Positions 26,396-35,311 of a stretch of 64,000 nucleotides of DNA are shown here, piece after piece. Numbering within the stretch: the stretch's first letter is position 1; every line of letters starts with the position of its first letter. The position numbers were made by a program, and so were the translations under genes. Source of the DNA: Ruthenibacterium sp. (GTDB taxonomy: Bacteria > Bacillota > Clostridia > Oscillospirales > Ruminococcaceae); assembly GCA_020025235.1 (NCBI GenBank), contig JAHHSL010000005.1, forward strand, positions 1 through 64,000, read 5' to 3'. The notes under the pieces were generated by a model. The model saw only the letters and a list, made by a program, of their open reading frames with translations. It was not told where the DNA came from and made no database searches.

Positions 26396-27433
26396 ATGTC
26401 TGTGAAACACACAGCAGTCAGCTATTACGGGCTGAATTACGTGGAGCATGCACGGGAAGATTTCAAGGAGATGGCCGAACACGGCTGCGATACCGTGATT
26501 TTGGCGATCACGGAGTTCGATATGGACTTCTGGTTCCCGAACATCCAGTCGATCGTGGAGTGCGCGCATGAATGCGGCCTTCGCGTTCTGGCGGATCTGT
26601 GGGGCATCGGCAAATACTTCGGCGGCGAACAGGTCAGCCTGTTTTTGCAGAACAATATCCACCACCGCCAGGTTTCGGCCATGACGGGCGAGACGCTGCC
26701 GAACGCGTGCTTCAACACCAATGCGTTCCGCGATTATTTCCACGGGCTGTGCATGAAGCTTGCACGCAATACCGAGGTGGACGGCTTTTTCTGGGATGAA
26801 CCGCACTATGCGCTGCCGAAAAGCTATGCATCCATCACCGGCGGCGCGGGCGATGACTGGGCATGCCGCTGCCCGGAATGCATGGAAAAATTCCGCGCAT
26901 ATTACGGCTATGAAATGCCGCGTCTGATGAACGACGACGTCAAGCAGTTCCGCTGGAGAGAGGCGCTGAAAACGCTTTCCGATATTTCGCGCGACCTCAA
27001 GGAATACAACCCGAAGCTTGAAATCACCTGCTGCGTGCACGCGACGCTCAATACCTATTACGTCACCGAGCAGCGCGGCTATGATAACTGGGAAATGGTT
27101 GCCGCCTGCCCGTACTTCGACGTCTTTTCCAGCACGATCATCAGCTGGGATCTGCCGGAAAGCTTCTTTAAGGACGTCACGAACCGCACGGTCGCCATGG
27201 CGAAAAAGTACGGCAAGCAGTCCGAACGCTGGATCATGGGCTACAATAAGCGCCCTGCCGACTGGAAGCAGCTCGATCACGTTGTCGATCTGTACGAGGA
27301 CGCCGGCGTCGACCGTCTGGCATCCTGGACGTACCGCGGCGGCTACGGCACCGTGGTGGCGGCGCCCGATGCACTGGAGCTGTGGGACCGCATCGGCGCA
27401 TGCTACCGCCGCGTGCTGAAAAAGCCGGAATAA
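26396..27433 (+). CDS. Putative glycoside-hydrolase-like TIM-barrel protein
   Basis: 345 residues. I cannot name the family. The layout suggests a TIM barrel: FKEMAEHGCDTVILAITEFD, LRVLADLWGIGK, then an acidic candidate active site VDGFFWDEPHY. A CRCPEC motif is followed by a helix, as in several cysteine-containing GHL-type proteins, and may bind zinc. The start at 26396 fits AGGGAG with 8 bases of spacing, better than the GTG at 26387. It lies between the regulator and an SIS protein in the same operon, so a catabolic role on an uncommon sugar is likely. Confidence 0.6.
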   Translation: MSVKHTAVSYYGLNYVEHAREDFKEMAEHGCDTVILAITEFDMDFWFPNIQSIVECAHECGLRVLADLWGIGKYFGGEQVSLFLQNNIHHRQVSAMTGETLPNACFNTNAFRDYFHGLCMKLARNTEVDGFFWDEPHYALPKSYASITGGAGDDWACRCPECMEKFRAYYGYEMPRLMNDDVKQFRWREALKTLSDISRDLKEYNPKLEITCCVHATLNTYYVTEQRGYDNWEMVAACPYFDVFSSTIISWDLPESFFKDVTNRTVAMAKKYGKQSERWIMGYNKRPADWKQLDHVVDLYEDAGVDRLASWTYRGGYGTVVAAPDALELWDRIGACYRRVLKKPE

Positions 27434-27452
27434 CGGGAAAGGCGGAAAAGCC

Positions 27453-28202
27453 ATGATACAGGAACGGTACATCGAAGCGGCCTGCAGCCGCCTTGAAGAG
27501 CTGCAGCGCACGCAGGCCGGGCAGATCAAAAAGGCGGGTGCGCTTTTGGCACAGGCGGTGCGCGAAGACCGGCTGATCTATCTGTTCGGCGCGGGCGGGC
27601 ATACCTCGCTTGCGGTGGGCGAGCTGTTTTTCCGCGTGGGCGGCCTTGCGAACTATTACCCGATCACGGAGCTTGGGCTCACTGCGCTCGGGCGCGCGGG
27701 GACGTTCATTCATCTGGAACGGTGCCGGGGCATCGGCAGCGCGCTGATCGAAGCGAGCGGCATCGGTGCGGGCGACGTGCTGGTTTTGATCCACACGATC
27801 GGGGTGAATGCAAGCTGCATCGACGCGGCGCTCAAAGCAAAGGAACTGGGCGCGAAGGTCATCGGGCTTGCAAGCGCGCACTGGCAGGACGAAACGCCGC
27901 CGGACGCCGCGCTGCGCCACGAAAGCGGAAAAAATCTGCGGGATATCGCGGATATCTGGATCGATGACCGGAACACTGTGGACGACGCCGTGCTGTATCT
28001 CGAAGGAATGAGCCAGCCGGTGGCGCCGCTTTCCGGGATCGGGACCTTTGCGGCTGTCCGGATGATCGAGCTGGAAGCCATGGAACAATGCCGGAACGAG
28101 GGGATCGTTCCGCCGGTTTGGTGCAACGCGAACACACCGCAGGGCGAAGCGGCGAACAAAGAGCTGCTGGAACGTTATGCCCCGCGGGTGCCCATGCTGT
28201 AA
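27453..28202 (+). CDS. SIS domain protein, sugar isomerase-like (copy 1)
   Basis: 249 residues. A single SIS fold binds a phosphosugar: IYLFGAGGHTSLAVGELFFR forms the phosphate loop, and VLVLIHTIGVNASCIDAALKAKELG the second half. It resembles the UPF0309/SIS_2 group. Compared with its paralogue at 30092, the phosphate-binding STSG-like motif is changed to HTIG, so the activity may differ. It sits 19 bases after the TIM-barrel gene. Confidence 0.8.
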   Translation: MIQERYIEAACSRLEELQRTQAGQIKKAGALLAQAVREDRLIYLFGAGGHTSLAVGELFFRVGGLANYYPITELGLTALGRAGTFIHLERCRGIGSALIEASGIGAGDVLVLIHTIGVNASCIDAALKAKELGAKVIGLASAHWQDETPPDAALRHESGKNLRDIADIWIDDRNTVDDAVLYLEGMSQPVAPLSGIGTFAAVRMIELEAMEQCRNEGIVPPVWCNANTPQGEAANKELLERYAPRVPML

Positions 28203-28237
28203 ATAAAAACGCAATGAAACGGAGAGGAGCCGAAACA

Positions 28238-28972
28238 ATGGATTTGAATCAAAGCACAAAGATGCTGCTTTCTCTTATGGAAAAGTACGGCGTCGATGCG
28301 CACGGCAGCATAGCGCTGGAAGAAAGGGAAAACGGATTTTTCTTAAAAGAAGGCGAACGGGAGATCCCGCTTTTGCCGTGGAGACAGGAGCGCCGCTTTA
28401 TCGAAATGCGCGCGCTGAAGGAAAGCGGGCGCGCGGGTCTGCCCAGCACGCTGCGCATCGGCAGAATGGTCGCGCGCGGCTGCCCGCTCGTGCCGGAACT
28501 GCGCCGCGAGCTTGATCTGTGCGAATGGCTGCTGGGCGAAAAGGCAAAAACCGTCTATGCCGCCGAAAACGGCCCGGCGGTCAACCTGATCGTCACGATG
28601 TGCAGCGGCGCTGTCTGCACGCTGGAGCTTTCGGCAGCGCTCGGCAAAGACAGCACGCCTATGGATCGCCATGAGATCAACACCCGCCGCGGCGTCATCA
28701 GCGACCGCGCCGTGGATACGCAGGTGCCGCAGGATTCGATCTACCTGTTCACCGATGACGAAAAGAAAACGTTTACCGACGTGGATTTCGAGCTGTACGG
28801 CCTGAACGCACAGGAGGTAAGCGTGGTGCGCGAAGCATTTGAAGTGCTGAAAGAAAACCTGCAGGAAAGCCGCATCGAACGCAGCAGGGAACTGGACGGC
28901 CTGCTTGCGGCGGTGAACGCATCGGCAGCGCAGGATCGCTGCACTGCAGTGAATGAAGGAAAGGAGCAGTAA
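28238..28972 (+). CDS. Protein of unknown function, possibly a Rossmann-less Gfo/Idh/MocA partner
   Basis: 244 residues. I recognise no catalytic motif. There is no NAD-binding glycine motif, but the middle (VNLIVTMCSGAVCTLELSAAL, then MDRHEINTRRGVISDRAVDT) looks like the C-terminal beta-sheet domain of Gfo/Idh/MocA proteins. It ends 3 bases before a true Gfo/Idh/MocA gene, which suggests that the two proteins form a complex. The start at 28238 follows GGAGAGGAG; an in-frame start further upstream would overlap the SIS gene. The function is inferred only from context. Confidence 0.6.
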   Translation: MDLNQSTKMLLSLMEKYGVDAHGSIALEERENGFFLKEGEREIPLLPWRQERRFIEMRALKESGRAGLPSTLRIGRMVARGCPLVPELRRELDLCEWLLGEKAKTVYAAENGPAVNLIVTMCSGAVCTLELSAALGKDSTPMDRHEINTRRGVISDRAVDTQVPQDSIYLFTDDEKKTFTDVDFELYGLNAQEVSVVREAFEVLKENLQESRIERSRELDGLLAAVNASAAQDRCTAVNEGKEQ

Positions 28973-28975
28973 ACC

Positions 28976-30055
28976 ATGAAAAAACCGATCAAGATCGCGC
29001 TTCTTTCGCTGAACCACGGTCATACCCGCAAATATTATCAGGTGCTGCGCGAAAACCCGAATCTGGAATTTGTCGGCGCAAGCGCAGCAGACGCCGATGT
29101 AAAGGCGCTGTTCCAGCGCACGGTGCCGGGCATCCCGGTCTATGATTCCGACGAGGAACTGTTCGATGCACACCCCGAGATCGAAGCGGCAGTGCTCGCT
29201 TCGCCCAATAACGATCATCTGCGTCAGGTGCGCCTTTGCGCCGAACGCGGCATCCACATCCTTTCCATGAAGATCCCCACCTTCGACCCCGCGGAATATG
29301 ACGAAATGATCCGCCTTGTCGATGAAGCGGGCATCGTGTGCCAGGTGGAACTGGAACTGCATTACAACCCCGTCATGCAGCGCGTGAAGGAGCTGGAGGA
29401 ATCCGGCAAGCTGGGCAGCCTGCGCAGCTTTGCGGCCACCAACATCACCCTTTCGCCGGTGTGGGCGTTCCCGTGGCAGGGCGACCCGGAGCAGAGCTTC
29501 GGCAAAAAGTGTCATCTGCGCGAAGGCGACGAACGCTTCCGTGGCGGCGCACTGTGCGATCATCCGCACATCTTTGATATGATCCGCTGGGTAACGCACA
29601 GCGAATTTGATACGATCTATGCACAGGTGGCGCCGAACCTGCGCGAGGATCTGCAGGAAGAGGATATGCTTTCGGTGTCCGGCCGCATGAAGAACGGCGT
29701 GGTCTTTTCGCTTGATCCGTCCTGGTCGCGCATGGAGGAACGCATCCCCGTTCCCGGCCCGGGCTGGGAGGTCTACCCCAAGCGCATGCAGGTCGATATC
29801 ACCCTGGTGGGCGACAACGGCGTTGTTTCGGCAGACCTGTTCGGACCGAATATCTATCATAATGCAGGCCCGGATGACCGCTACACCGTGCAGTATACCT
29901 ATTTTGATGAATGGGTCGGCCTGATCGACGAATTTGTGGACTGCATCGAAAACAAAAAGCAGCCGAAGATCAATCTGCGCTGGCACAGAAATACCATTCA
30001 GGCCATGCTGGCATGCTATGAAAGCATCGAAAGCGGGCAGCCGGTAAAGCTGTAA
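28976..30055 (+). CDS. Gfo/Idh/MocA family oxidoreductase
   Basis: 359 residues. The N-terminal domain starts IKIALLSLNHGHTRKYYQVL, lacking the classic GxGxxG. The EKP lysine region reads SMKIPTFD, and the catalytic-type segment GGALCDHPHIFDMIRWV holds the conserved histidine. It is an atypical subfamily: the substituted cofactor loop leaves doubt about NAD(P) use. AAGGAG precedes the start, and the gap to the upstream gene is 3 bases, so they are translationally coupled. It presumably oxidises or reduces the operon's sugar. Confidence 0.82.
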   Translation: MKKPIKIALLSLNHGHTRKYYQVLRENPNLEFVGASAADADVKALFQRTVPGIPVYDSDEELFDAHPEIEAAVLASPNNDHLRQVRLCAERGIHILSMKIPTFDPAEYDEMIRLVDEAGIVCQVELELHYNPVMQRVKELEESGKLGSLRSFAATNITLSPVWAFPWQGDPEQSFGKKCHLREGDERFRGGALCDHPHIFDMIRWVTHSEFDTIYAQVAPNLREDLQEEDMLSVSGRMKNGVVFSLDPSWSRMEERIPVPGPGWEVYPKRMQVDITLVGDNGVVSADLFGPNIYHNAGPDDRYTVQYTYFDEWVGLIDEFVDCIENKKQPKINLRWHRNTIQAMLACYESIESGQPVKL

Positions 30056-30091
30056 GCACAGCCGGCACGCAAAGCGGAGGAGAGACAAAGG

Positions 30092-30823
30092 ATGTTATAT
30101 CAGGAATATTTCACACAGGTCATGCAGGTGCTGGCTCAGGTTATGGAAACGCAGCAGAAACCCATTGAGCAGGCGGCGCGGCTTGTGGCCGAAAGCATTA
30201 AAAACGACGGCATGGTGTATGTGTTCGGGTGCGGACATTCCCACATCATCGGAGAAGATCTGTTCTACCGCGCAGGCGGGCTTGCACCGGTGTGCGCCAT
30301 GCTGGATTCTGCCCTGATGCTGCACGACGGCGCGGTGAAAAGCAGCTGTCTGGAGCGTATGCCCGGGCTGGCAAAGCCGCTGTTCGAGCGCTACCCCATG
30401 ACGAAAAATGACGTCCTTCTGGTGGTGTCCACATCCGGGATCAATTCGGTCCCCGTGGAAATGGCACAGTGCGCGCAGCAGGCCGGTGTGCCGGTGATCG
30501 CCATTGTGTCCAAAGCGTACGAAAACGATGCATCGCGTCATCCCAGCGGCAAAAAGCTGCACGATTGTGCAGACATCGTGCTGGATAACGGCGTGTGCCA
30601 CGGCGATGCATCCGTTGCCGTGGGCGACAGCGGCGTGCGCTCGGGGCCGATCTCTACGATTTCCGGCTGCATGATCGCGCAGAGCATCATGGTGCAGGCG
30701 GAGGAAGATCTGTGGAACGAGGGCATCACCGCTCCGGTGTACGTCAGCGGAAACGTGAGCGGCGGCATGGAAAAGAACCGCAGCCTGATCGATGCATACC
30801 GTTCACGCATCAAGTGCTTGTGA
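30092..30823 (+). CDS. SIS domain phosphosugar-binding protein (copy 2)
   Basis: 243 residues. VYVFGCGHSHIIGEDLFYRAGG and VLLVVSTSGINSVPVEMAQCA show an intact SIS fold with the canonical STSG loop; the group is UPF0309/SIS_2. It is a paralogue of the protein at 27453. It likely isomerises or hydrates a phosphorylated amino sugar made by the kinase that follows. CGGAGGAG lies upstream. Confidence 0.85.
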   Translation: MLYQEYFTQVMQVLAQVMETQQKPIEQAARLVAESIKNDGMVYVFGCGHSHIIGEDLFYRAGGLAPVCAMLDSALMLHDGAVKSSCLERMPGLAKPLFERYPMTKNDVLLVVSTSGINSVPVEMAQCAQQAGVPVIAIVSKAYENDASRHPSGKKLHDCADIVLDNGVCHGDASVAVGDSGVRSGPISTISGCMIAQSIMVQAEEDLWNEGITAPVYVSGNVSGGMEKNRSLIDAYRSRIKCL

Positions 30824-30833
30824 GGCTTTTTTT

Positions 30834-31772
30834 ATGAAAGACCAGAAGGAAAACAAAATCGGGATCGTGGGGCTTACCGGCCAGACGGTGTTTTTCCGCA
30901 CGCAGCATCTGCCGCGCCCCGGCGAGACGGTCGCGTGTGAAGAAATGTTTTTTGAAGCCGGCGGAAAAGGGCATAATCAGGCCGCCGCGTGCGCAAAGCT
31001 CGGCGCAAAGGCCGTGTTTGTCGGCGCAGTGGGCCGGGACGAAAATGCAAGGATATGCGAAGCGGCGCTGCGGCAGGACGGTGTACAGCCCTGTCTGATC
31101 GAAAAAGACGCGCCGACGGCATTCGCCGCGGTTTCCACCGACGCAGACGGCGAAAACTTCGTGCAGGTCTGCGCGGGCGCTGCGTCGCAGCTTACTGCGG
31201 GGGATATCCTGCACGGCGATGCGCGCAGCGCGCTGCAGGACTGCGAAGTCCTGCTGATCCAGAACGAAATACCGGCAGAGTGCATTGAAGCGGTGCTGCA
31301 GCTGGCAGAGGAGACCGGCGCAAGGGTCGTGTTCAACCCCGCCCCCGCAGGGGGGATTCCGCGGGAAATCTATGCCGGATGCTGGGTCGTGACGCCCAAC
31401 GAGGAAGAGGCCAAGTGCATCGCGGGCTTTGCGCCGGGGCAGGCGGTTTCGGATGAAGCGCTTTGCGCCGCGCTGTGCAAAGCCGGTGTGCGCCGCGCCG
31501 TCGTGACGCTCGGCGGAAGCGGCGTCCTTCTGGCCGATGAAAACGGCTGCTGCCGTCTGCCGGCCTGCCGTGCGGGCAGGGTGGTGGATACCACCGGCGC
31601 GGGCGATACCTTCAACGGTGCGCTGTGTGCGGCACTGGTGCAGGGGTGCGATTTCAGGCAGGCCGCGCAGTTTGCCGTTACCGCAGCGGGCATCAGCGTG
31701 ACGCGCCCGGGCGCTGCATCCAGCGTACCCACACTGGACGAAGTGCGCCGGCACCTGAAAAACAGGCAGTGA
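30834..31772 (+). CDS. PfkB/ribokinase family sugar kinase
   Basis: 312 residues. Substrate motif GGKGHNQAAACAKLGA is near residue 45, and catalytic DTTGAGDTFNGALCAAL near 260. This is closest to ribokinases, but the operon has no ribose genes, so another pentose, deoxy- or amino sugar is possible. The start at 30834 is 8 bases after the GAGG that overlaps the previous stop. Last gene of the operon, before the terminator at 31823. Confidence 0.87.
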   Translation: MKDQKENKIGIVGLTGQTVFFRTQHLPRPGETVACEEMFFEAGGKGHNQAAACAKLGAKAVFVGAVGRDENARICEAALRQDGVQPCLIEKDAPTAFAAVSTDADGENFVQVCAGAASQLTAGDILHGDARSALQDCEVLLIQNEIPAECIEAVLQLAEETGARVVFNPAPAGGIPREIYAGCWVVTPNEEEAKCIAGFAPGQAVSDEALCAALCKAGVRRAVVTLGGSGVLLADENGCCRLPACRAGRVVDTTGAGDTFNGALCAALVQGCDFRQAAQFAVTAAGISVTRPGAASSVPTLDEVRRHLKNRQ

Positions 31773-31822
31773 CGCGTCCTGCGCAGTCTGCAAAGGGCGG
31801 CATTTCCCGGAAAATCCAAATG

Positions 31823-31862
31823 AAAAACCCTCCCGGATGTCAATGACATCCGAGAGGGTTTT
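31823..31862. terminator. Bidirectional terminator after the kinase
   Basis: AAAACCCTC, then GGATGTCA, pairs with TGACATCC and GAGGGTTTT, giving a long stem with a very short loop. T-runs are present on both strands. Confidence 0.9.
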
Positions 31863-31990
31863 GTGCTGTCAGGGAAAAGAAAAGCAGCCGGCGGAAAAAT
31901 GCGCCGCAGGGCAAAGTGCTGTTCGGGGGAAATGCACCGCAGAACCGCCCCCATAAAAAGCGCATCCTGCCGCGCGGGTGCGCGGGTGCG

Positions 31991-32887
31991 TCAGCGGGTC
32001 TCCATAAGGCGCGCGTAAATTTTTACAATGTCGTTCAAAACCTCCGGATGAGAAAAATCCTTGTTGTAGGCGATATTCATTTCGCGGATCATGCTCAGGT
32101 TTTCGATCGGCAGAACCGTCAGCTTCTGCTTGCGGGCGTCACCGATGCAGGCGCTTTTGGGCAGCACCGAAACGCCCAGATTTTTGCGCACAAGATCCTT
32201 GATCGTGCCAACGTTGTCCACCTCCAGTGAAACGTCGAAGTTTTCGATGCATTCATTGATGCCGACAAGCGATGCTTCAAACAGCTGGCGCGTGGCCGAG
32301 GACGGCAGACGCAGGATCATATTCTGCGTCTTCAGTGCATTGATGGTAATGATGGATTGCTTGGAAAGCGGGTTTTCGTTGCTGAGCACGCACACAAGGC
32401 AGTCGGTATCCAGCATGAAATAATTCAGCGAGGAAGCGAGCCGCTTGCCCTCTACGATCGCGATATCCAACTCATAATTCTGCAGCATGTCATAAAGAAT
32501 ATTTATGGGCTGTGTGATTATAGTTATGCTTGTGTCCGGGTGAACGGCGGCGTATTTTGCAAGTGCTTCGGTGATCGTATTGTTTTCGCATGTGTGGGTG
32601 ATGCCGATGCGAAAGCGCGAAATATGCTTTTGCTCGTCGGAAATTTCGGTGAGCATTTTTTCGTGCAGCGCCTTGAGCCGCCGCGCATAGGTCACGGCGA
32701 TCTCGCCGGACTGCGTCAGCTTGAATTCGCCTTTTCCGCGGTAAAACAGCGCGGTATGATATTCCTGCTCCAGCTGATCGATGTGGTGGCTGACGGCGGG
32801 CTGTGTCAGCGAAAGCGCCCGCGCGGCCTTGGTGAAGCTTTTGTGTTCGGCAACGGCAAGCAGGGTTTCCAGTTTTACGTTCAGCAT
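31991..32887 (-). CDS. LysR family transcriptional regulator
   Basis: 298 residues. The N-terminal helix-turn-helix is HKSFTKAARALSLTQPAVSHHI, with a periplasmic-binding-type effector domain from about residue 90. It is divergent from the antiporter-MgtC pair at 33019 across 131 bases, so it probably controls these genes and itself. The effector is unknown. The C-terminus runs normally to ARLMETR. Confidence 0.9.
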   Translation of the reverse strand: MLNVKLETLLAVAEHKSFTKAARALSLTQPAVSHHIDQLEQEYHTALFYRGKGEFKLTQSGEIAVTYARRLKALHEKMLTEISDEQKHISRFRIGITHTCENNTITEALAKYAAVHPDTSITIITQPINILYDMLQNYELDIAIVEGKRLASSLNYFMLDTDCLVCVLSNENPLSKQSIITINALKTQNMILRLPSSATRQLFEASLVGINECIENFDVSLEVDNVGTIKDLVRKNLGVSVLPKSACIGDARKQKLTVLPIENLSMIREMNIAYNKDFSHPEVLNDIVKIYARLMETR

Positions 32888-33018
32888 GGGATCGGCCTCG
32901 GTTCATTATAAATTTTCAGAATGGAAATGAAAAAAACCATTATTTGATTTTTTGCCTCTTCTATGATAGCTTAACACAAAAGAGCTCCTGATTACAAGGA
33001 AAAGGGAAAGCGGGTACG

Positions 33019-34479
33019 GTGGAAATGGTGAAATCGTTCTATATGCAGCTGCAGCAGCGGTCGCCTTCGGCGGTGATCGTCATTTCGGTTGCCATTATGC
33101 TGCTGGGCGGCTTTTTGATGACGCGTGTGACAAAAAAGCTGCGGCTGCCGAACGTCACTGCCTATATCATAACCGGCATCCTGATCGGCCCGTTCGGGCT
33201 GGATTTGATCCCGCAGTCGATCGTGGACGGCACGGAGTTTCTGCCGGATGTTGCACTCGCATTCATCGCGTTCGGCACGGGGGAATTTTTCCGGCTTTCC
33301 AAGCTGCGGAAAAACACCGGAAAGGTGCTTGTGATCACACTGACGGAAGCGCTTATGGCGTCGCTTTTCGTGTTTATTCTTACGCGTGTGATCCTGCGTC
33401 TGGATTTTGCGTTTTCGATCGTGCTTGCCGCACTGGCAAGCGCCACAGCACCCGCATCCACGATGATGACGATCCGCCAGACAAAGGCGAAGGGCGATTT
33501 TGTGGATACGCTGCTGCAGGTGGTGGCGTATGACGACATCGTGGCGCTGCTTGCGTACAGCATTGCCATTTCCGTTGCCGTGTGTTCGATGCAGGGCGTG
33601 CCCGTCAGCATGGGCAGCATTTTTGAGCCGATTGCAAAGAACATCGGCGTGCTGGTCCTGGGCGGCGTGTTCGGGGCGCTGATGAAGCTGCTGGTGCAGA
33701 AAAAGCGTTCGACCGATAACCGCCTGATCATTGCCATTGCGCTGCTGTTTTCGTTCTGCGGGGTGTGCGCGGCAACGGGCATTTCGCCGCTTTTGGGCTG
33801 CATGTCCATGGGCACGGTGTATATCAATCTTACCGATGACGACAAGCTGTTCAAGCAGCTCAATTATTTCAGCCCGCCCATTCTGCTGCTGTTTTTTGTG
33901 CGCTCGGGCATTTCGTTCGATCTGAACGCGCTGGTCCGTCCTTCCGGTTCGATCGGCGGTGTGCCGCTGTATGTCATCGGCGCATCGTATTTTATCGTGC
34001 GGATCCTGGGCAAGTACGCGGGCGCGTATCTCGGCTGCATGAGCACCGGGAAGGAAGAAAAAACGCGCAATTATTTCGGCTTTGCGCTGATCCCGCAGGC
34101 GGGTGTTGCCATTGGCCTTGCCGCTCTGGGCGCGCGGGCACTGGGCGGGGAAATGGGCAGCGCGCTGGAAACCGTCATCCTTTCCTCCGGCGTGCTGTAT
34201 GAGCTGATCGGCCCGGCGTGTGCAAAGCTGGCGCTGTACTGTTCCGGCTCGTATTCGGTGAAGCTGGAAGAACTGGTGCCGGTGGAAGAGCACACCGAAC
34301 AGGGAGAGCCAAAGCCTTCGGTGGAGCTTTTGATCGAGCGCATCCAGAAGATCCAGCAGGAACTGAAAGAGGAGGCCGAAGCGGAAAGCGAAGAAGAACG
34401 GGCCTTCACGCAGGCGGCAGAGGAACAGCTGCAGCACTGCGCTTTGGGTGAAAATCATGCATGGGAGGGATTTCTGTGA
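33019..34479 (+). CDS. Cation:proton antiporter, CPA2/Kef type
   Basis: 486 residues with about 12 membrane helices from residue 15 to 410 (VIVISVAIMLLGGFLMTRV at the start). ITGILIGPFGLDLIPQ is a typical Kef/NapA signature, and the ASATAPASTMMTI stretch lies where transport residues are expected. A charged cytoplasmic tail of about 70 residues is rich in Glu. There is no TrkA/RCK domain. The start is a GTG at 33019; the ATG at 33025 is a close alternative. Overlap with the MgtC-like gene implies a joint role in ion or pH homeostasis. Confidence 0.85.
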   Translation: MEMVKSFYMQLQQRSPSAVIVISVAIMLLGGFLMTRVTKKLRLPNVTAYIITGILIGPFGLDLIPQSIVDGTEFLPDVALAFIAFGTGEFFRLSKLRKNTGKVLVITLTEALMASLFVFILTRVILRLDFAFSIVLAALASATAPASTMMTIRQTKAKGDFVDTLLQVVAYDDIVALLAYSIAISVAVCSMQGVPVSMGSIFEPIAKNIGVLVLGGVFGALMKLLVQKKRSTDNRLIIAIALLFSFCGVCAATGISPLLGCMSMGTVYINLTDDDKLFKQLNYFSPPILLLFFVRSGISFDLNALVRPSGSIGGVPLYVIGASYFIVRILGKYAGAYLGCMSTGKEEKTRNYFGFALIPQAGVAIGLAALGARALGGEMGSALETVILSSGVLYELIGPACAKLALYCSGSYSVKLEELVPVEEHTEQGEPKPSVELLIERIQKIQQELKEEAEAESEEERAFTQAAEEQLQHCALGENHAWEGFL

Positions 34480-35195
34480 TAGATCCGATCGCATCGGTTT
34501 TGGGGGATTGGTCGTGCGGGATGAACAGCGCGTCGGTTTTTCTGCGCATTTTGCTGTCGTTTGTCTTTTCGGCGGTGATCGGCTGTGAACGTTCCAGCAA
34601 GCGCCATTCGGCGGGGCTGCGCACCTTTATTATTGCGGGGATCGCATCCACCGTCAGCATGCTGCTGGATCTGTACCTGACAGGCCAGCACCGCACAGAG
34701 CTGTTTTTGTTTTCGGCGTCGTCGATGCTGTGCGTTGCGGTCATCAGCATCCGCTCGCTGATGTTCAGTGCGCGCGGGCAGATCAAGGGGCTTACCACGG
34801 CGGCGGGGCTTTGGATGTGCGGCGTCATCGGGCTTGCGCTCGGCGTGGGGCTGTACTTCATCGGGCTGATCGCATTCCTTGCGCTGCTGTGCTGTTTAAG
34901 TTGGTTCCCGACGGCGGAAAAATATCTGAAGAACCGCTCCAATCACTTTGAAATCCACCTGGAACTGAAGGATAACCGCTATCTGCAGAACTTCGTCAGT
35001 ACGATCCGCCGCCTGGGGCTGACGATCGACGAAATCGAGCGCAATACCGCATACAGCGGTTCGGGGCTGAGCGTATATTCCATTGCGATTTCCATAAGCA
35101 GCGGCGAGCTGAAAAAGTATAAAACGCACAAGGAGATCATCGAAGCGCTGCGCAGCCTGGAATACATTTATCATATTGAGGAAATGCTGCCCTGA
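34476..35195 (+). CDS. MgtC/SapB family membrane protein
   Basis: 239 residues. The N-terminal MgtC domain has about five helices and the family arginine/glutamate stretch (SAVIGCERSSKRHSAGLRTFIIAGIAS). A cytoplasmic ACT-like C-terminal domain starts near residue 150. I choose GTG 34476 because GGGAGGG sits 6 bases upstream; it overlaps the antiporter stop by 4 bases. MgtC proteins modulate ATP synthase or ion balance under stress. Fusion-like coupling to an antiporter supports a membrane-potential role. Confidence 0.85.
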   Translation: MIDPIASVLGDWSCGMNSASVFLRILLSFVFSAVIGCERSSKRHSAGLRTFIIAGIASTVSMLLDLYLTGQHRTELFLFSASSMLCVAVISIRSLMFSARGQIKGLTTAAGLWMCGVIGLALGVGLYFIGLIAFLALLCCLSWFPTAEKYLKNRSNHFEIHLELKDNRYLQNFVSTIRRLGLTIDEIERNTAYSGSGLSVYSIAISISSGELKKYKTHKEIIEALRSLEYIYHIEEMLP

Positions 35196-35236
35196 ACGGA
35201 TGCGGCGCACGCCCGTTCATCCCCGGAAAACGAATC

Positions 35237-35274
35237 AACGGCGTCATCCCCATAATGGGGATGACGCCGTTTTC
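35237..35274. terminator. Bidirectional terminator
   Basis: AACGGCGTCATCCCC pairs perfectly with GGGGATGACGCCGTT around ATAAT. It separates the MgtC gene from the convergent membrane protein gene. Confidence 0.88.
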
Positions 35275-35311
35275 AGCATCGGGGAAAAGAAAACGCAAAG
35301 CGCCCCGTGCA

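Noticed and set aside
28343..30088. 581-codon minus-strand frame opposite the Gfo/Idh/MocA gene pair
   Set aside because: Shadow frame spanning two real genes; no domain visible.
32992..34494. 500-codon minus-strand frame opposite the antiporter
   Set aside because: Very His/Arg/Gln-rich, typical of antisense of membrane helices.
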